Source of the DNA: an uncultured Cryomorphaceae bacterium
GTDB taxonomy: Bacteria > Bacteroidota > Bacteroidia > Flavobacteriales > Schleiferiaceae
DNA: 55,264 bases
Assembly: GCA_902614915.1 (NCBI GenBank)
Contig: CACMMX010000012.1
Coordinates: 1-55,264, forward strand
Reading direction: 5' to 3'
Below are positions 8,268 to 17,848 of the stretch, piece by piece. Every line of letters begins with the position of its first letter. Position 1 is the stretch's first letter. Both the position numbers and the translations under genes were made by a program. Under the pieces are notes generated by a model that saw only the letters and a program-made list of their open reading frames with translations, searched no databases and was not told the origin of the DNA.

Positions 8268-11200
8268 ATGTTTTTAATTTTTGACACTGAGACTACAGGT
8301 CTTCCTAAAGATTGGAATGCGCCAATAACGGATTTAGATAATTGGCCTCGTGTTGTTCAGTTAGCATGGCAAATTCACGATAGTGAGGGCAAATTAATTG
8401 AGGTACAAGATCATATTATCTACCCAGATGGTTTTGATATTCCGTTCAATTCAACCAAAATTCATGGTATATCGACGGAACACGCGCGGAATGAAGGTAA
8501 ACCGCTCAGTGAAGTTCTATCTCTTTTTGAATCGTCATTAGAGTTATGTGAATTTGTTGTTGGTCACAATGTGAAATTTGATTTAAATGTCACGGGCTGT
8601 GAGTTTTATCGTTTATCAGATCATAATCCTTTAGAGAGAAAGGTATCATTGGATTCTTGTACAGAAACTACAGCTGGCCTTTGTCAATTACCCGGCGGAA
8701 GAGGCGGACGTTTCAAACTTCCAAAATTGGAAGAGTTGTATGAGTTTCTATTCAAAGAGGGTTTTACAGAGGCACACAACGCTGCTTTTGATGTAGAAGC
8801 TACTGCGAGAGTCTTTTTGGAATTACTTCGATTAAATGTCATTACGGCTGAAAGTATTGGAAAAGATGCGACTTTTTTGAGTCGATTCAAATCTGCAAAT
8901 CCTTCAATCATACAACCAATAGGATTAGCAGTACAGAGAGCAAAAAGTAAACGCGTTGAAGGCACTCAAAATAAAGAGAGTATAACAGTTATCTCAACTT
9001 CAGATAAGCCGGCGTTGCACGCGGCGGATGTAGATTTTGCGCATTTGCATAACCATACCCAGTTTTCTGTACTTCAAGCGACTACAGGTGTTAGCGATTT
9101 GGTTAATGCTGCTTTTGAAAATGGACATGCAGGAGTTGCTATAACGGATCTTGGCAATCTAATGGGGGCTTTCCATTTTAACAAGGCCATTATGAATATC
9201 CCCGGAAATAGGCAGGCTTATGAGCACAATGTAAAAGTAGAGTCAGGGGAAATTAACGAGCCCCTTAAAGAGTATCCTTTCGTTGGTGTAATCGGTTGTG
9301 AATTTTACGTTTGCGAGGATCGATTAGATCGCACTAAAAAGGATGATGGCCATCAGATTGTTGTCCTCGCAAAAAATAAAAATGGTTACCATAATCTTGC
9401 CAAGTTGAGCAGTGAAGGAATGCTCAATGGTTTCTATTACGTTCCAAGAATCGATAAAAAGGTATTGCTGGAGCACAAAGATGACCTAATAGTTTTGAGC
9501 GGTGGACTTCGTGGAGAAATTCAGCACCTGTATTTAAATGTAGGTGAAGCTCAATCGCGCCAAGCCCTAGAATGGTGGCTTAAGCATTTTGGTTCAGATT
9601 TCTATCTAGAGTTGAATCGTCACGGACTAGAGGAGGAGGACCATGTAAATAAGCAATTAATTGAATATGCCAAAGAGTATAAGGTTAAATATATTGCAGC
9701 AAATAGTTCCTTTTATCTCACACAAGAAAATGCTGAAGCTCACGATATTCTACTATGCGTAAAAGAGGGAGCCCAAAAGAGTACACCAATTGGCCGAGGA
9801 AAAGGCTTTAGAAAGGGCTTTCCAAACAAGGAGTTCTACTTTAAAAGCAAAGAAGAAATGGTAGAATTGTTTGCGGAATTTCCGGAGGCGTTAAGTGCTA
9901 CCAAAGAAATCTTAGATAAGGTAGAATTATATTCATTGGAGAGAAATGTTCTGCTTCCTGAATTTGATATACCGGAACAATTTCAAGATAAAAAAGATGA
10001 CTCAGATGGTGGACAGCGTGGGGAAAATGCATACTTACGTTACTTAACCTATGAAGGAGCCAAAAGGAGGTATGAAATAATTACCACTGAGATAAAGGAG
10101 CGACTTGATTTTGAACTAGAAACTATTGCTAGAATAGGTTATCCTGGCTACTTCTTGATTGTTCAAGATTTTTGTGAGGCTGCCCGTCAAATGGGTGTTA
10201 GTGTTGGGCCAGGCAGAGGTTCTGCAGCAGGTTCTGCAGTAGCCTATTGCACTGGGATAACGAATATTGATCCCATCAAATACGAATTACTTTTTGAGCG
10301 TTTTTTGAATCCTGAACGTGTTTCACTTCCCGATATTGATATTGATTTTGATGATGAAGGTCGCGATAAGGTAATTAAGTATGTAATTGATAAATATGGT
10401 GCTCCTCAAGTCGCACAAATTATCACCTACGGTACCATGGGTGCTAAAAGCTCAATTCGTGATGCAGGGAGGGTCTTGGAATTACCGTTGCCTGATACCG
10501 ATCGTATAGCACGGTTGATTCCTGATATGACTAAGCTTAAGAAGATTTGGTCTATGGATGATAAAGAAATCAAAAGTAAGTTTAGTACGGACGAAGCCAG
10601 TCTAATCAAGCATCTGAAAGAACTTGCGGAAGGAGAGGGAAAAGAGGCCATGACTATTCAACAAGCACGCGTATTGGAAGGATCAGTAAGAAATATTGGC
10701 ATTCATGCTTGTGGAGTCATTATTACCCCAAGTGACATCCGGGAATTGGTTCCTGTTGCTCGTGCAAAAGATAGCGAGATGTGGTGTACACAGTTTGATA
10801 ACTCTGTGGTGGAAGAAGCCGGTTTGCTTAAGATGGATTTTTTGGGCCTTAGAACGCTGACCATTATAAAAGAAGCTTGTAGATTAGTAAAGCAACGACA
10901 CGGTGTGGAACTAGAACCTGATAACTTTCCTCTAGACGATTTGAAGACATACGAGCTATTTCAACGTGGTGAAACGGTTGGAATATTTCAATATGAAAGT
11001 GCAGGTATGCAGAAATACCTAAAGGAGTTGGAACCCACTGAATTTGCAGACTTGATTGCTATGAATGCGTTGTATAGACCTGGCCCTTTGGAATATATCC
11101 CTGAATTCATTAGTAGAAAGCACGGACGAAAAGAGATTACCTACGATTTAGAAGCTATGGAGAGTAGGCTTAAAGAAACCTATGGAATTACGGTTTATCA

Positions 11201-12659
11201 AGAGCAGGTAATGCTTTTGTCTCAGGAGTTGGCCGGATTTACCAGAGGGCAAGCAGACATTCTTAGAAAGGGCATGGGTAAGAAGAAAAAGGATATCATT
11301 GATATGTTAAAACCTATGTTTTTAGATGGTGGTGAGCTACGTGGTCATGACAGAGAAACGCTTGAAAAGGTATGGAAAGATTGGGAGGCATTTGCTTCAT
11401 ATGCATTTAATAAATCTCATTCAACTTGTTATGCATGGGTAGCGTATCAGACAGCTTACATTAAAGCAAATTATCCTGCTGAATTCATGGCTTCGAATAT
11501 GTCAAATAAAATGTCCGACTTGAAAGAAGTAACTAACCTTATGGAGGAATGCCGTCGTATCGGCGTTCCTGTATTAGGCCCTTCCGTGAATGAAAGCCTG
11601 CTTCGCTTTAGTGTCAATAAAGAGGGTGCCATTCGTTTTGGCATGGGGGGAATGAAAGGAGTTGGAGAGAACGCGGTTCGCGAAATTATTTCTAAAAGAG
11701 AAAAAGGAGGAAACTTTAAAAATCTATTTGATTTATTAAACAGGATTGACCTTCGTCAAGCGAATAAAAAAACCATTGAATGTTTGATACTTGGTGGTGC
11801 CATTGATGAATTTCCCAATACGCACAGAGCCATGTATTTTACTGAAGAAGAGGGTGGCCGAACATTTGTGGAGAAAGCAATAAAGTACGTTCAGAGAAAG
11901 AAACATGATGCAGAAAGTGCCCAGGCTTCTCTTTTTGGTGAAGGGTCAAATGAAGAATTACCGCCACCTAAAATGCCTGAAATTTCTGAATGGCCAAAAA
12001 TTGTTGCATTAAAAAAGGAAAAAGAAATAAATGGGATGTACCTCAGTTCCCATCCCTTAGAAGATTATAGAAAGGAAATTCAATATTTCTGCACTGCAGA
12101 TATGAGTAGATTGAATTATCCTAAAAGTATTTTAGGACGGGATGTATTTGTTGCCGGAATCGTAACAAATGTGGATCATAAAATTTCTAAGGTTGGAAAA
12201 GGTTATGGGTATTTCTGCGTTGAAGATTTTAAGGGTGATTTTGAATTCGGTCTCTTTGGTAAAGACTATTTGAAATACAAACATTTTTTTGAAAACGAAC
12301 AATTACTTTATATCAAAGCCCGCGCCCGGAAATTTAACCAGCGACAAGGTGAAGAAATTTTGGAGCGCTTAAGAATTGAAATTATTGAAATCAAGTTATT
12401 GCAAGATTTACTAGAAGATCAAAGCAAAGCGCTAGAAATTAAAATTGAATTAGCTTCTTTAGATTCTAGCTTAGTGGATACAATTCATCATTTATTGGAA
12501 CAGCACCCGGGTAAAAAGCGTGTGAAATTACACATTGTAGATCTTGAAGAAAACTTAGATGTAAGACTGCCAATTAATGGAAGAAAAGTTAGTATCAATA
12601 AAGATTTATTGCTGGCCTTAGAACAAAACCCTTCACTTTATCCCAAAATAAGTAGTTGA
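8268..12659 (+). CDS. dnaE: DNA polymerase III alpha subunit with fused N-terminal 3'-5' exonuclease
   Basis: A 1463-residue polypeptide, about 300 longer than E. coli DnaE. Residues 1-190 form a DEDDh exonuclease: DTETTG (D6, E8), GHNVKFD (D105) and AHNAAFDVEAT (H170, D175). A PHP domain starts at HLHNHTQF (about 260). The polymerase core has GPGRGSAAGS, the catalytic PDIDIDFDD (688-696), and MNALYRPGPLEYIP. An OB-fold lies near 1290-1360 (FVAGIVTNV..). All four exonuclease residues are kept, so the chain may carry its own proofreading. Fusions of this type occur in Bacteroidota (family knowledge). The start at 8268 is immediately before the exonuclease motif. No promoter box was recognised. 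Confidence 0.95.
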   Translation: MFLIFDTETTGLPKDWNAPITDLDNWPRVVQLAWQIHDSEGKLIEVQDHIIYPDGFDIPFNSTKIHGISTEHARNEGKPLSEVLSLFESSLELCEFVVGHNVKFDLNVTGCEFYRLSDHNPLERKVSLDSCTETTAGLCQLPGGRGGRFKLPKLEELYEFLFKEGFTEAHNAAFDVEATARVFLELLRLNVITAESIGKDATFLSRFKSANPSIIQPIGLAVQRAKSKRVEGTQNKESITVISTSDKPALHAADVDFAHLHNHTQFSVLQATTGVSDLVNAAFENGHAGVAITDLGNLMGAFHFNKAIMNIPGNRQAYEHNVKVESGEINEPLKEYPFVGVIGCEFYVCEDRLDRTKKDDGHQIVVLAKNKNGYHNLAKLSSEGMLNGFYYVPRIDKKVLLEHKDDLIVLSGGLRGEIQHLYLNVGEAQSRQALEWWLKHFGSDFYLELNRHGLEEEDHVNKQLIEYAKEYKVKYIAANSSFYLTQENAEAHDILLCVKEGAQKSTPIGRGKGFRKGFPNKEFYFKSKEEMVELFAEFPEALSATKEILDKVELYSLERNVLLPEFDIPEQFQDKKDDSDGGQRGENAYLRYLTYEGAKRRYEIITTEIKERLDFELETIARIGYPGYFLIVQDFCEAARQMGVSVGPGRGSAAGSAVAYCTGITNIDPIKYELLFERFLNPERVSLPDIDIDFDDEGRDKVIKYVIDKYGAPQVAQIITYGTMGAKSSIRDAGRVLELPLPDTDRIARLIPDMTKLKKIWSMDDKEIKSKFSTDEASLIKHLKELAEGEGKEAMTIQQARVLEGSVRNIGIHACGVIITPSDIRELVPVARAKDSEMWCTQFDNSVVEEAGLLKMDFLGLRTLTIIKEACRLVKQRHGVELEPDNFPLDDLKTYELFQRGETVGIFQYESAGMQKYLKELEPTEFADLIAMNALYRPGPLEYIPEFISRKHGRKEITYDLEAMESRLKETYGITVYQEQVMLLSQELAGFTRGQADILRKGMGKKKKDIIDMLKPMFLDGGELRGHDRETLEKVWKDWEAFASYAFNKSHSTCYAWVAYQTAYIKANYPAEFMASNMSNKMSDLKEVTNLMEECRRIGVPVLGPSVNESLLRFSVNKEGAIRFGMGGMKGVGENAVREIISKREKGGNFKNLFDLLNRIDLRQANKKTIECLILGGAIDEFPNTHRAMYFTEEEGGRTFVEKAIKYVQRKKHDAESAQASLFGEGSNEELPPPKMPEISEWPKIVALKKEKEINGMYLSSHPLEDYRKEIQYFCTADMSRLNYPKSILGRDVFVAGIVTNVDHKISKVGKGYGYFCVEDFKGDFEFGLFGKDYLKYKHFFENEQLLYIKARARKFNQRQGEEILERLRIEIIEIKLLQDLLEDQSKALEIKIELASLDSSLVDTIHHLLEQHPGKKRVKLHIVDLEENLDVRLPINGRKVSINKDLLLALEQNPSLYPKISS

Positions 12660-12926
12660 TAAAATCTTGTTCTTTGAGCTTTTTTCTTTTGATTTATGGC
12701 TTTTGTTAGACGAGTACCGTGTATACTCAGGGTGATAATTACCTGATATCAGTCTATACGAGACGTTTATTTCATTCGTGGTACTTCGTAGATTTTCAGA
12801 GTAAAATTGAATTAACCTTCGGTGTATTTCATGTGGAAAACATAGACGACCATATAGGTGAAGTATAAAGATTATGAAAGTAAATTAGTTCTACTTTATA
12901 GTATGTACGTCGAAAATTAAATAGAT

Positions 12927-13244
12927 ATGGCACTCGAAATAACAGAAGCAAATTTTGAAGCAGTAGTAATGAAGTCGGAAAAGCCAGTATTGGTCGATTT
13001 TTGGGCTGAATGGTGTGGCCCCTGTCGAATGGTTGGTCCCGTAGTTGATGAATTAGCTAAGGAATACGAAGGCAAAGCAGTCATTGGTAAACTAAATGTA
13101 GACACTGAAGGAGCTGTAGCTCAGCAGTTTGGTGTGCGCAACATCCCAACATTATTGGTTTTTAAGAATGGCGAAATAGTAGACAAACAAGTAGGCGCTA
13201 CGAGTAAGCAAGTTCTAGCTGCCAAGTTAAATGGAGCAATTTAA
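12927..13244 (+). CDS. trxA: Thioredoxin
   Basis: A 105-residue cytosolic thioredoxin with redox motif WCGPC (C30, C33), preceded by VLVDFWAE and followed by NIPTLLVFKNGE with the cis-proline. Length and residues are canonical for TrxA, the general disulfide reductant fed by thioredoxin reductase. It stands alone 267 bases after dnaE and is closed by its own intrinsic terminator. The 267-base gap upstream holds no recognisable gene or exact TAnnTTTG box. Confidence 0.95.
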   Translation: MALEITEANFEAVVMKSEKPVLVDFWAEWCGPCRMVGPVVDELAKEYEGKAVIGKLNVDTEGAVAQQFGVRNIPTLLVFKNGEIVDKQVGATSKQVLAAKLNGAI

Positions 13245-13266
13245 AATTTGATATAAAAATTTCGAA

Positions 13267-13297
13267 CCCCCAAAAAATTTTGCTTTTGGGGGTTTTT
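13267..13297 (+). terminator. Intrinsic terminator of trxA
   Basis: A nine-bp stem (CCCCCAAAA / TTTTGGGGG), eight-base loop and five-T run, 22 bases after the trxA stop. It separates trxA from the aminotransferase gene. Confidence 0.9.
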
Positions 13298-13459
13298 ATT
13301 TATTCAGTTATAAGAAAACAGCATGTTATTCAAAGGTTAATTTTCTAAATATTTCCAGATCCTTTTTCGTCTTGTAATCTTCTTAATCCTGAATGGCCGT
13401 GAGATTTTAATACCAAAGTTTTTTGCTTCATTCGTATGCTGTAATTTGCATTAAGGATT

Positions 13460-14587
13460 ATGGACAGAGTCAAAACTATACCAATGATTGATTTACCCCG
13501 TGTACATAGCACGTACAAGGATAAATTGGAAACTGCTGCATCAGAAGTTATTGGTAGTGGTTCGTACATTGGAGGAAAGATTCTTGATTCATTTCAAGAT
13601 AGGCTATCTGTTTATCTTAATACAAAAGTATTTGGGGTAGGAAATGGTACTGACGCCTTATTAATTGCGTTGATGGCACTAGATATAGGACCTGGAGATG
13701 AAGTGATTGTACCTGCGTTCACTTATGCTGCTAGTGCAGAAGTAATCGCACTTTTAGGTGCTAAAGCGGTTTGGTGTGATGTATGCTCGGAAACATATAA
13801 TTTAATACCTGATAGCGTCGAGCTCGCACTTTCTAGCAAAACAAAAGCAATTATAGCAGTTCATTTATTCGGACAGTTAGCTGATATTGAAGCTCTAGAA
13901 AAAATCGCTGAGGATATTCCTATTGTGGAAGATACAGCTCAAGCATTTGGTGCGAAATTTAAATGTGGTAAGCATAAGGGTAAATTCGCGGGGTCTGTGG
14001 GTGTTTTTGGAACTTTTAGTTTTTTTCCTACCAAACCATTAGGTGCACTGGGAGATGGTGGTGGAATTGCATGTTATGACCAATTTTTATATAATAAGGC
14101 CTTAAGTATTGCCAGACACGGTCAGAAAGAAAAATATGTACATGATATAGTCGGTATTAATTCAAGATTAGATACCATCCAAGCGGCTATTTTAAATGTG
14201 AAATTAGATTATTTTGAGCGGGAATTGATTCGAAAAGCTGAAATAAAAGAGATGTATTATTTGGCACTTAAAAATTTGAAGAGCATTTCGTTACCTACTG
14301 AATGTGACTTTTCAACTCATGTATGGCATCAGTTTACAATTAAGGTATATGAAAATGATCGTGATAAACTGCGTGCCTACCTCGAAAACAATGGTGTTTC
14401 TTCTATGGTCTATTATCCAATTATCCTCCCGGAACAGAGGGCATATGGTTCTATGATTGAACGTACATCCTTGTCCAATTCAAGAGCTTTATCTGCGCAA
14501 GTATTAAGTTTACCGATAGATCCTTCAATGTCAAATAACGATGTGCAGTTTATTTGTAAATCAATTAACGAATATTTTGGAAAATGA
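13460..14587 (+). CDS. wbpE: WbpE-like UDP-3-keto-GlcNAcA aminotransferase (DegT/DnrJ/EryC1 family)
   Basis: A 375-residue PLP-dependent aminotransferase: [46 protein letters not shown], and the PLP-lysine segment [17 protein letters not shown], then [14 protein letters not shown] and the C-terminal YYPIILPEQ. By family and context it transfers an amino group from glutamate to C3 of UDP-3-keto-GlcNAcA. The start at 13460 is used; an in-frame ATG at 13484 (MIDLPRV) fits the family start equally well. GTAATTTG at 13441-13448 resembles a -7 box but with one base less spacing. Overlaps the WbpD-like gene by four bases (ATGA). The wbpE-D-I block looks more AT-rich than its neighbours, as often seen in exchanged polysaccharide loci. 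Confidence 0.88.
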   Translation: MDRVKTIPMIDLPRVHSTYKDKLETAASEVIGSGSYIGGKILDSFQDRLSVYLNTKVFGVGNGTDALLIALMALDIGPGDEVIVPAFTYAASAEVIALLGAKAVWCDVCSETYNLIPDSVELALSSKTKAIIAVHLFGQLADIEALEKIAEDIPIVEDTAQAFGAKFKCGKHKGKFAGSVGVFGTFSFFPTKPLGALGDGGGIACYDQFLYNKALSIARHGQKEKYVHDIVGINSRLDTIQAAILNVKLDYFERELIRKAEIKEMYYLALKNLKSISLPTECDFSTHVWHQFTIKVYENDRDKLRAYLENNGVSSMVYYPIILPEQRAYGSMIERTSLSNSRALSAQVLSLPIDPSMSNNDVQFICKSINEYFGK

Positions 14588-15150
14588 ACTATTTCATACA
14601 CGACAGCGCTATTTTAGATGAGGGTGCTGAAATTGGAAGTGACACCAAAGTTTGGCATTTTAGCCATATAATGACGAACTCAAAAATTGGAAAAGGTTGT
14701 GTCTTAGGCCAAAATGTTTTTATTGGTGAAAGTGTACAAATTGGAAATAGGGTAAAAATCCAAAATAATGTTAGTGTTTTTTCAGGGGTTTATATTGAAG
14801 ATGATGTTTTTTTAGGTCCTTCAGTAGTGTTTACCAATGTAAATTCACCAAGAAGTTTTATTGAGCAAAAAAACTACACAAAAACATTAATTCAACAAGG
14901 AGCTACTATTGGAGCAAATTCAACTATAATTTGTGGTAGTCGAATAGGACAATATGCCTTTATAGGTGCTGGAGCAGTTGTTACCAAGGAAGTTCCGGCA
15001 TTTGCTAAATTTTTTGGTGTTCCTGCAACTCAGCGAGGTTGGGTAAGTCGTGCGGGTTGTGATTTGACTTTTGATCAAGATGGTGAGGCATCATGTCAAA
15101 AAACAAATGAAAATTATAAACTAGAAAATGGTGTTGTCATTCTAAAATGA
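14584..15150 (+). CDS. wbpD: WbpD-like UDP-GlcNAc3NA N-acetyltransferase (left-handed beta-helix)
   Basis: A 188-residue hexapeptide-repeat acetyltransferase. Repeated [IV]G-x-x-x-x units run from about residue 17 to 135 ([45 protein letters not shown]), and the N terminus has the characteristic KVWHFSHI. WbpD/WlbB acetylates the 3-amino group of UDP-2-acetamido-3-amino-2,3-dideoxyglucuronate using acetyl-CoA. The C-terminal tail with [21 protein letters not shown] is typical of the subfamily. It overlaps both neighbours by four bases (ATGA), a tightly coupled operon. Confidence 0.9.
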   Translation: MNYFIHDSAILDEGAEIGSDTKVWHFSHIMTNSKIGKGCVLGQNVFIGESVQIGNRVKIQNNVSVFSGVYIEDDVFLGPSVVFTNVNSPRSFIEQKNYTKTLIQQGATIGANSTIICGSRIGQYAFIGAGAVVTKEVPAFAKFFGVPATQRGWVSRAGCDLTFDQDGEASCQKTNENYKLENGVVILK

Positions 15151-16220
15151 AATTAGCCACAATTATTGGCACTCGCCCTCAGTTTATAAAAAGTGCTCCA
15201 GTGAGTACTGCTCTCCAAAAAGTTGGAATTAAGGAGTTCACAATTCATACTGGCCAGCATTATGATTCCAACATGAGCGCAGTATTTTTTGATGAAATGA
15301 ATTTACCACAACCCAATTATAGAATCAACTGCGGTGGAATGGGGCATAGCGAAATGATTGGGAATATGTTGCTCCAATTAACTTCAATTTTAAACGATGA
15401 AATGCCAGATTATGTTTTAGTTTATGGTGATACAAATAGTACGTTAGCGGGTGCATTAGCAGCAAATAAGCTTCAAATACCTCTGATACATGTTGAGGCA
15501 GGATTACGTTCTTATAATCTTGATATGCCTGAAGAAATGAATCGAATTTTGACAGATCGTATGTCATCTATTCTTTTTACGCCTAGTTCCGAAGCTGTGA
15601 AAAATTTACACAGGGAAGGGTTTAAGAATTATGATTGTAAAATATTAAATATAGGTGATGTCATGTTTGATGCACTATTACAATTTCAATCAAGTGCTCA
15701 TTGGATGCCCGATATGGGAGCGCAGGAGTTCTTTGATAATGATTTTGGTTTAGTTACTCTGCATAGATTTGAAAATATAAATGACAGGCAAAGATTAGCT
15801 CAATTGGTTTACGAACTCAACGAGGTTCACAAGGATTATCTTCCATTATGGATGCCCTTACATCCGGCAACAAGCAATAAACTAGAGGCATTTGATATAG
15901 AATTAAATATCTATACCGCTCCTCCTGTAGGTTATTTACAAATCCTTTGGGTTTTGAAAAAATGTAAAATTGTCTTAACGGACAGTGGCGGTCTTCAGAA
16001 AGAGGCTTATTTCAGTAATAAACCATGTATTACTCTCCGAGAAGAAACAGAGTGGGTGGAGCTCTTAGAAAGTGGTTGTAATAAACTGCATCATATTGGC
16101 AAGACTAACCTTAATCTGCTGCTCACAGAAATGTTAAGTATTAGTTTTGATTTTTCTTGGACCGGATATGGGACAGGAAATGCTGCAGAAAAAATAGCAC
16201 AGCAATTGGGCCGATTGTAA
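15147..16220 (+). CDS. wbpI: WbpI-like UDP-GlcNAc3NAcA 2-epimerase (non-hydrolysing family)
   Basis: A 357-residue member of the non-hydrolysing UDP-GlcNAc 2-epimerase family: [14 protein letters not shown] at the N terminus, [61 protein letters not shown] and [11 protein letters not shown]. The QFIK start and NMSAVFF pattern match WbpI-type enzymes better than WecB, and it ends the WbpE-D-I series, so conversion of UDP-GlcNAc3NAcA to UDP-ManNAc3NAcA is the best call; simple UDP-ManNAc formation is the alternative. Starts on an ATGA overlap and converges with the minus-strand esterase, whose stop begins on the next base. Confidence 0.87.
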   Translation: MKLATIIGTRPQFIKSAPVSTALQKVGIKEFTIHTGQHYDSNMSAVFFDEMNLPQPNYRINCGGMGHSEMIGNMLLQLTSILNDEMPDYVLVYGDTNSTLAGALAANKLQIPLIHVEAGLRSYNLDMPEEMNRILTDRMSSILFTPSSEAVKNLHREGFKNYDCKILNIGDVMFDALLQFQSSAHWMPDMGAQEFFDNDFGLVTLHRFENINDRQRLAQLVYELNEVHKDYLPLWMPLHPATSNKLEAFDIELNIYTAPPVGYLQILWVLKKCKIVLTDSGGLQKEAYFSNKPCITLREETEWVELLESGCNKLHHIGKTNLNLLLTEMLSISFDFSWTGYGTGNAAEKIAQQLGRL

Positions 16221-16820
16221 TCAGAATTGCTCTATAAATTCACGGACATCCTGAATGCATTCACTATTAAGGTGATGTGCCATCGGGTATGATTTGAATG
16301 TGAAATGATTTCCTTTCATCAACTCCGAACCGCTTTTTGCCCAATCAAAAGGAATGACCTGATCCATTGTGCCGTGCGTTTGAAGAACGGGAATGTTAAA
16401 TTCCCAAATTTTGTGTCTCCATTCAGGTAGCATATAACCGCTCATTAATACATAACCATCAGCATTATAGTTATCTTTTAGCATTGCTAAACTCAAAATA
16501 GCACCTTGTGAGAAGCCGCCAATAATCAATTTACCTTTTAGTTTATTTGAATCTATCCAAGATGAGAGAGTATTTTGAACCTCATGAGTGACTCTATCAA
16601 CTTCTTCAGAGTCAATGATTTTAGAACCGTTATTCCAATTAATATCATACCATGCAAAAGACTCACGACCCAGAACTTTCGGTGCCTGAAGACAAATGAT
16701 ATTCACTGGAGGTAAATAAGGTTTTAAACTGAACAAGTCCTGCATGTTAGACCCATAGCCGTGTAGCAGTACCAGTGCTGGAATATCTGTATTTTCTAAA
16801 TGATTGATATAATCCAACAT
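16221..16820 (-). CDS. Phospholipase/carboxylesterase-type alpha/beta hydrolase
   Basis: A 199-residue alpha/beta hydrolase of the short carboxylesterase (YpfH/PHB-depolymerase-like, Abhydrolase_2) type. Visible: LVLLHGYGSN (oxyanion region), nucleophile GGFSQGA, aspartate in THGTMDQVIP, and histidine in YPMAHHLN. There is no signal peptide, so it is cytosolic; the substrate is unknown. The ATG at 16820 is preferred to a TTG at 16838 since it makes a TAATG junction, sharing one base with the DUF2452 gene's stop. It belongs to the minus-strand cluster SRPBCC, DUF429, DUF2452, esterase. Confidence 0.87.
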   Translation of the reverse strand: MLDYINHLENTDIPALVLLHGYGSNMQDLFSLKPYLPPVNIICLQAPKVLGRESFAWYDINWNNGSKIIDSEEVDRVTHEVQNTLSSWIDSNKLKGKLIIGGFSQGAILSLAMLKDNYNADGYVLMSGYMLPEWRHKIWEFNIPVLQTHGTMDQVIPFDWAKSGSELMKGNHFTFKSYPMAHHLNSECIQDVREFIEQF

Positions 16821-17251
16821 TAGTCTATGATATCCCAAGTATGGTCGGCTAACAAGAGAACTTTATTCATGAATTCGTAGGGACATTTTCTCCACTCAGA
16901 TGGGGCAATCATACTTAGTACAGTGGAGCCATCATTACGCTTATATAAGAAATAGTTGTGATTAATCTCTGGTTTAAAACCCATATCGGCATTGTAGATA
17001 TTTGCGCTCAAATCCTTACGTGCCTGAATCTTCTTTGCCTGCGAAGCCAATAATTCAATTTGCTGCTTGATTTGATTAAGCTGCATGTCAGTTTGCATTT
17101 CCATGGCATTGACGTCTAACGATTTGTTTTTTAGAGTCTCTACTGCCTTAAATGGCGGAGCACTTACAGAAGAACCATAGGGAAGGAGGTTCGCATCTTC
17201 TGCTATTTTATCTGGATCAATTGGATTAAAAGTGCGCTTTCCTTTTGCCAT
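16820..17251 (-). CDS. DUF2452 family protein
   Basis: A 143-residue cytosolic protein. It shows the DUF2452 pattern: NLLPYGSSVSAPPFK near the N terminus, a central helix with MQTDMQLNQIKQQIELLA and QAKKIQAR, then NADMGFKPEINHNYFLY and a C-terminal SMIAPSEW..LLADHTWDI. No function is known for the family. The gene lies three bases after the DUF429 gene and is coupled by one base to the esterase. Confidence 0.85.
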   Translation of the reverse strand: MAKGKRTFNPIDPDKIAEDANLLPYGSSVSAPPFKAVETLKNKSLDVNAMEMQTDMQLNQIKQQIELLASQAKKIQARKDLSANIYNADMGFKPEINHNYFLYKRNDGSTVLSMIAPSEWRKCPYEFMNKVLLLADHTWDIID

Positions 17252-17254
17252 GGG

Positions 17255-17848
17255 TTAAAAGTATATCAATCCTTCTTGTTTATTACCTAATGATTGGGCT
17301 TTATTATTTGAATACCGCTCAGTAGCATAGAGGGCTAAAAGGGAATCAAATTGATGCCAATTATCTATGTTAACGTTGCTCAAATCCCATTCTACTGCTC
17401 TCGCTAATGATTGAACAGCTAAAGGTAAGTATAAAACTTCCTTTTTATAACGTTTTGTATCCAGCAAGAGTTCTTGTGATACTAACTTAGGATATACTTC
17501 AATTACTTTGGTTTCCCATTCCCCTTTAAACCAAGATGCTATTTCAATGGCACGCGCTGTGAGTCCACCCAGAAACATTGGACTCATTGCCTTTGCTTCA
17601 AGATCTGCTTGTCTAAAATGATAGTTTGTAAATCCATTTAATTCCCTAAGTACTCCAGGTATGGATAGTGGTGCATCTATACCAATATATTGAGGCTTAA
17701 ATTTTCCCAAAAAAACCTTCAAGGTTTCATCTGCATTTTGATTTTTTTTGGCTTGAAACAAGTGAACCTTATTATTTTTTAAAACAGAGGCACAAGTAAA
17801 CCCTGAGGTTTTACTACCGTAATCTATTCCAGCAATTAATCGTTCCAT
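17255..17848 (-). CDS. DUF429 family protein (RNase H-like fold)
   Basis: A 197-residue protein. DUF429 features: an N-terminal GIDYGSKTSGFTCA strand-loop, YIGIDAPLSIPG, then FRQADLEAKA, GGLTARAIEIA, EVYPKLVSQELL and a C-terminal DSLLALYATERY. The acidic residues in the first two motifs recall RNase H-fold nucleases, but activity is unproven for the family. It overlaps the upstream SRPBCC gene by 13 bases and precedes DUF2452 by three. Confidence 0.82.
   Translation of the reverse strand: MERLIAGIDYGSKTSGFTCASVLKNNKVHLFQAKKNQNADETLKVFLGKFKPQYIGIDAPLSIPGVLRELNGFTNYHFRQADLEAKAMSPMFLGGLTARAIEIASWFKGEWETKVIEVYPKLVSQELLLDTKRYKKEVLYLPLAVQSLARAVEWDLSNVNIDNWHQFDSLLALYATERYSNNKAQSLGNKQEGLIYF

Noticed and set aside
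12660-12926. Small frames between dnaE and trxA
   Set aside because: The longest ATG frame is under 20 codons, with no motif, hairpin or start signal.
13441-13448. GTAATTTG as an exact promoter of the WbpE-like gene (also at 44106-44113 and near 31231)
   Set aside because: The spacing between TA and TTTG is one base short of TAnnTTTG; repeated occurrence is suggestive but AT-rich sequence makes this common by chance.
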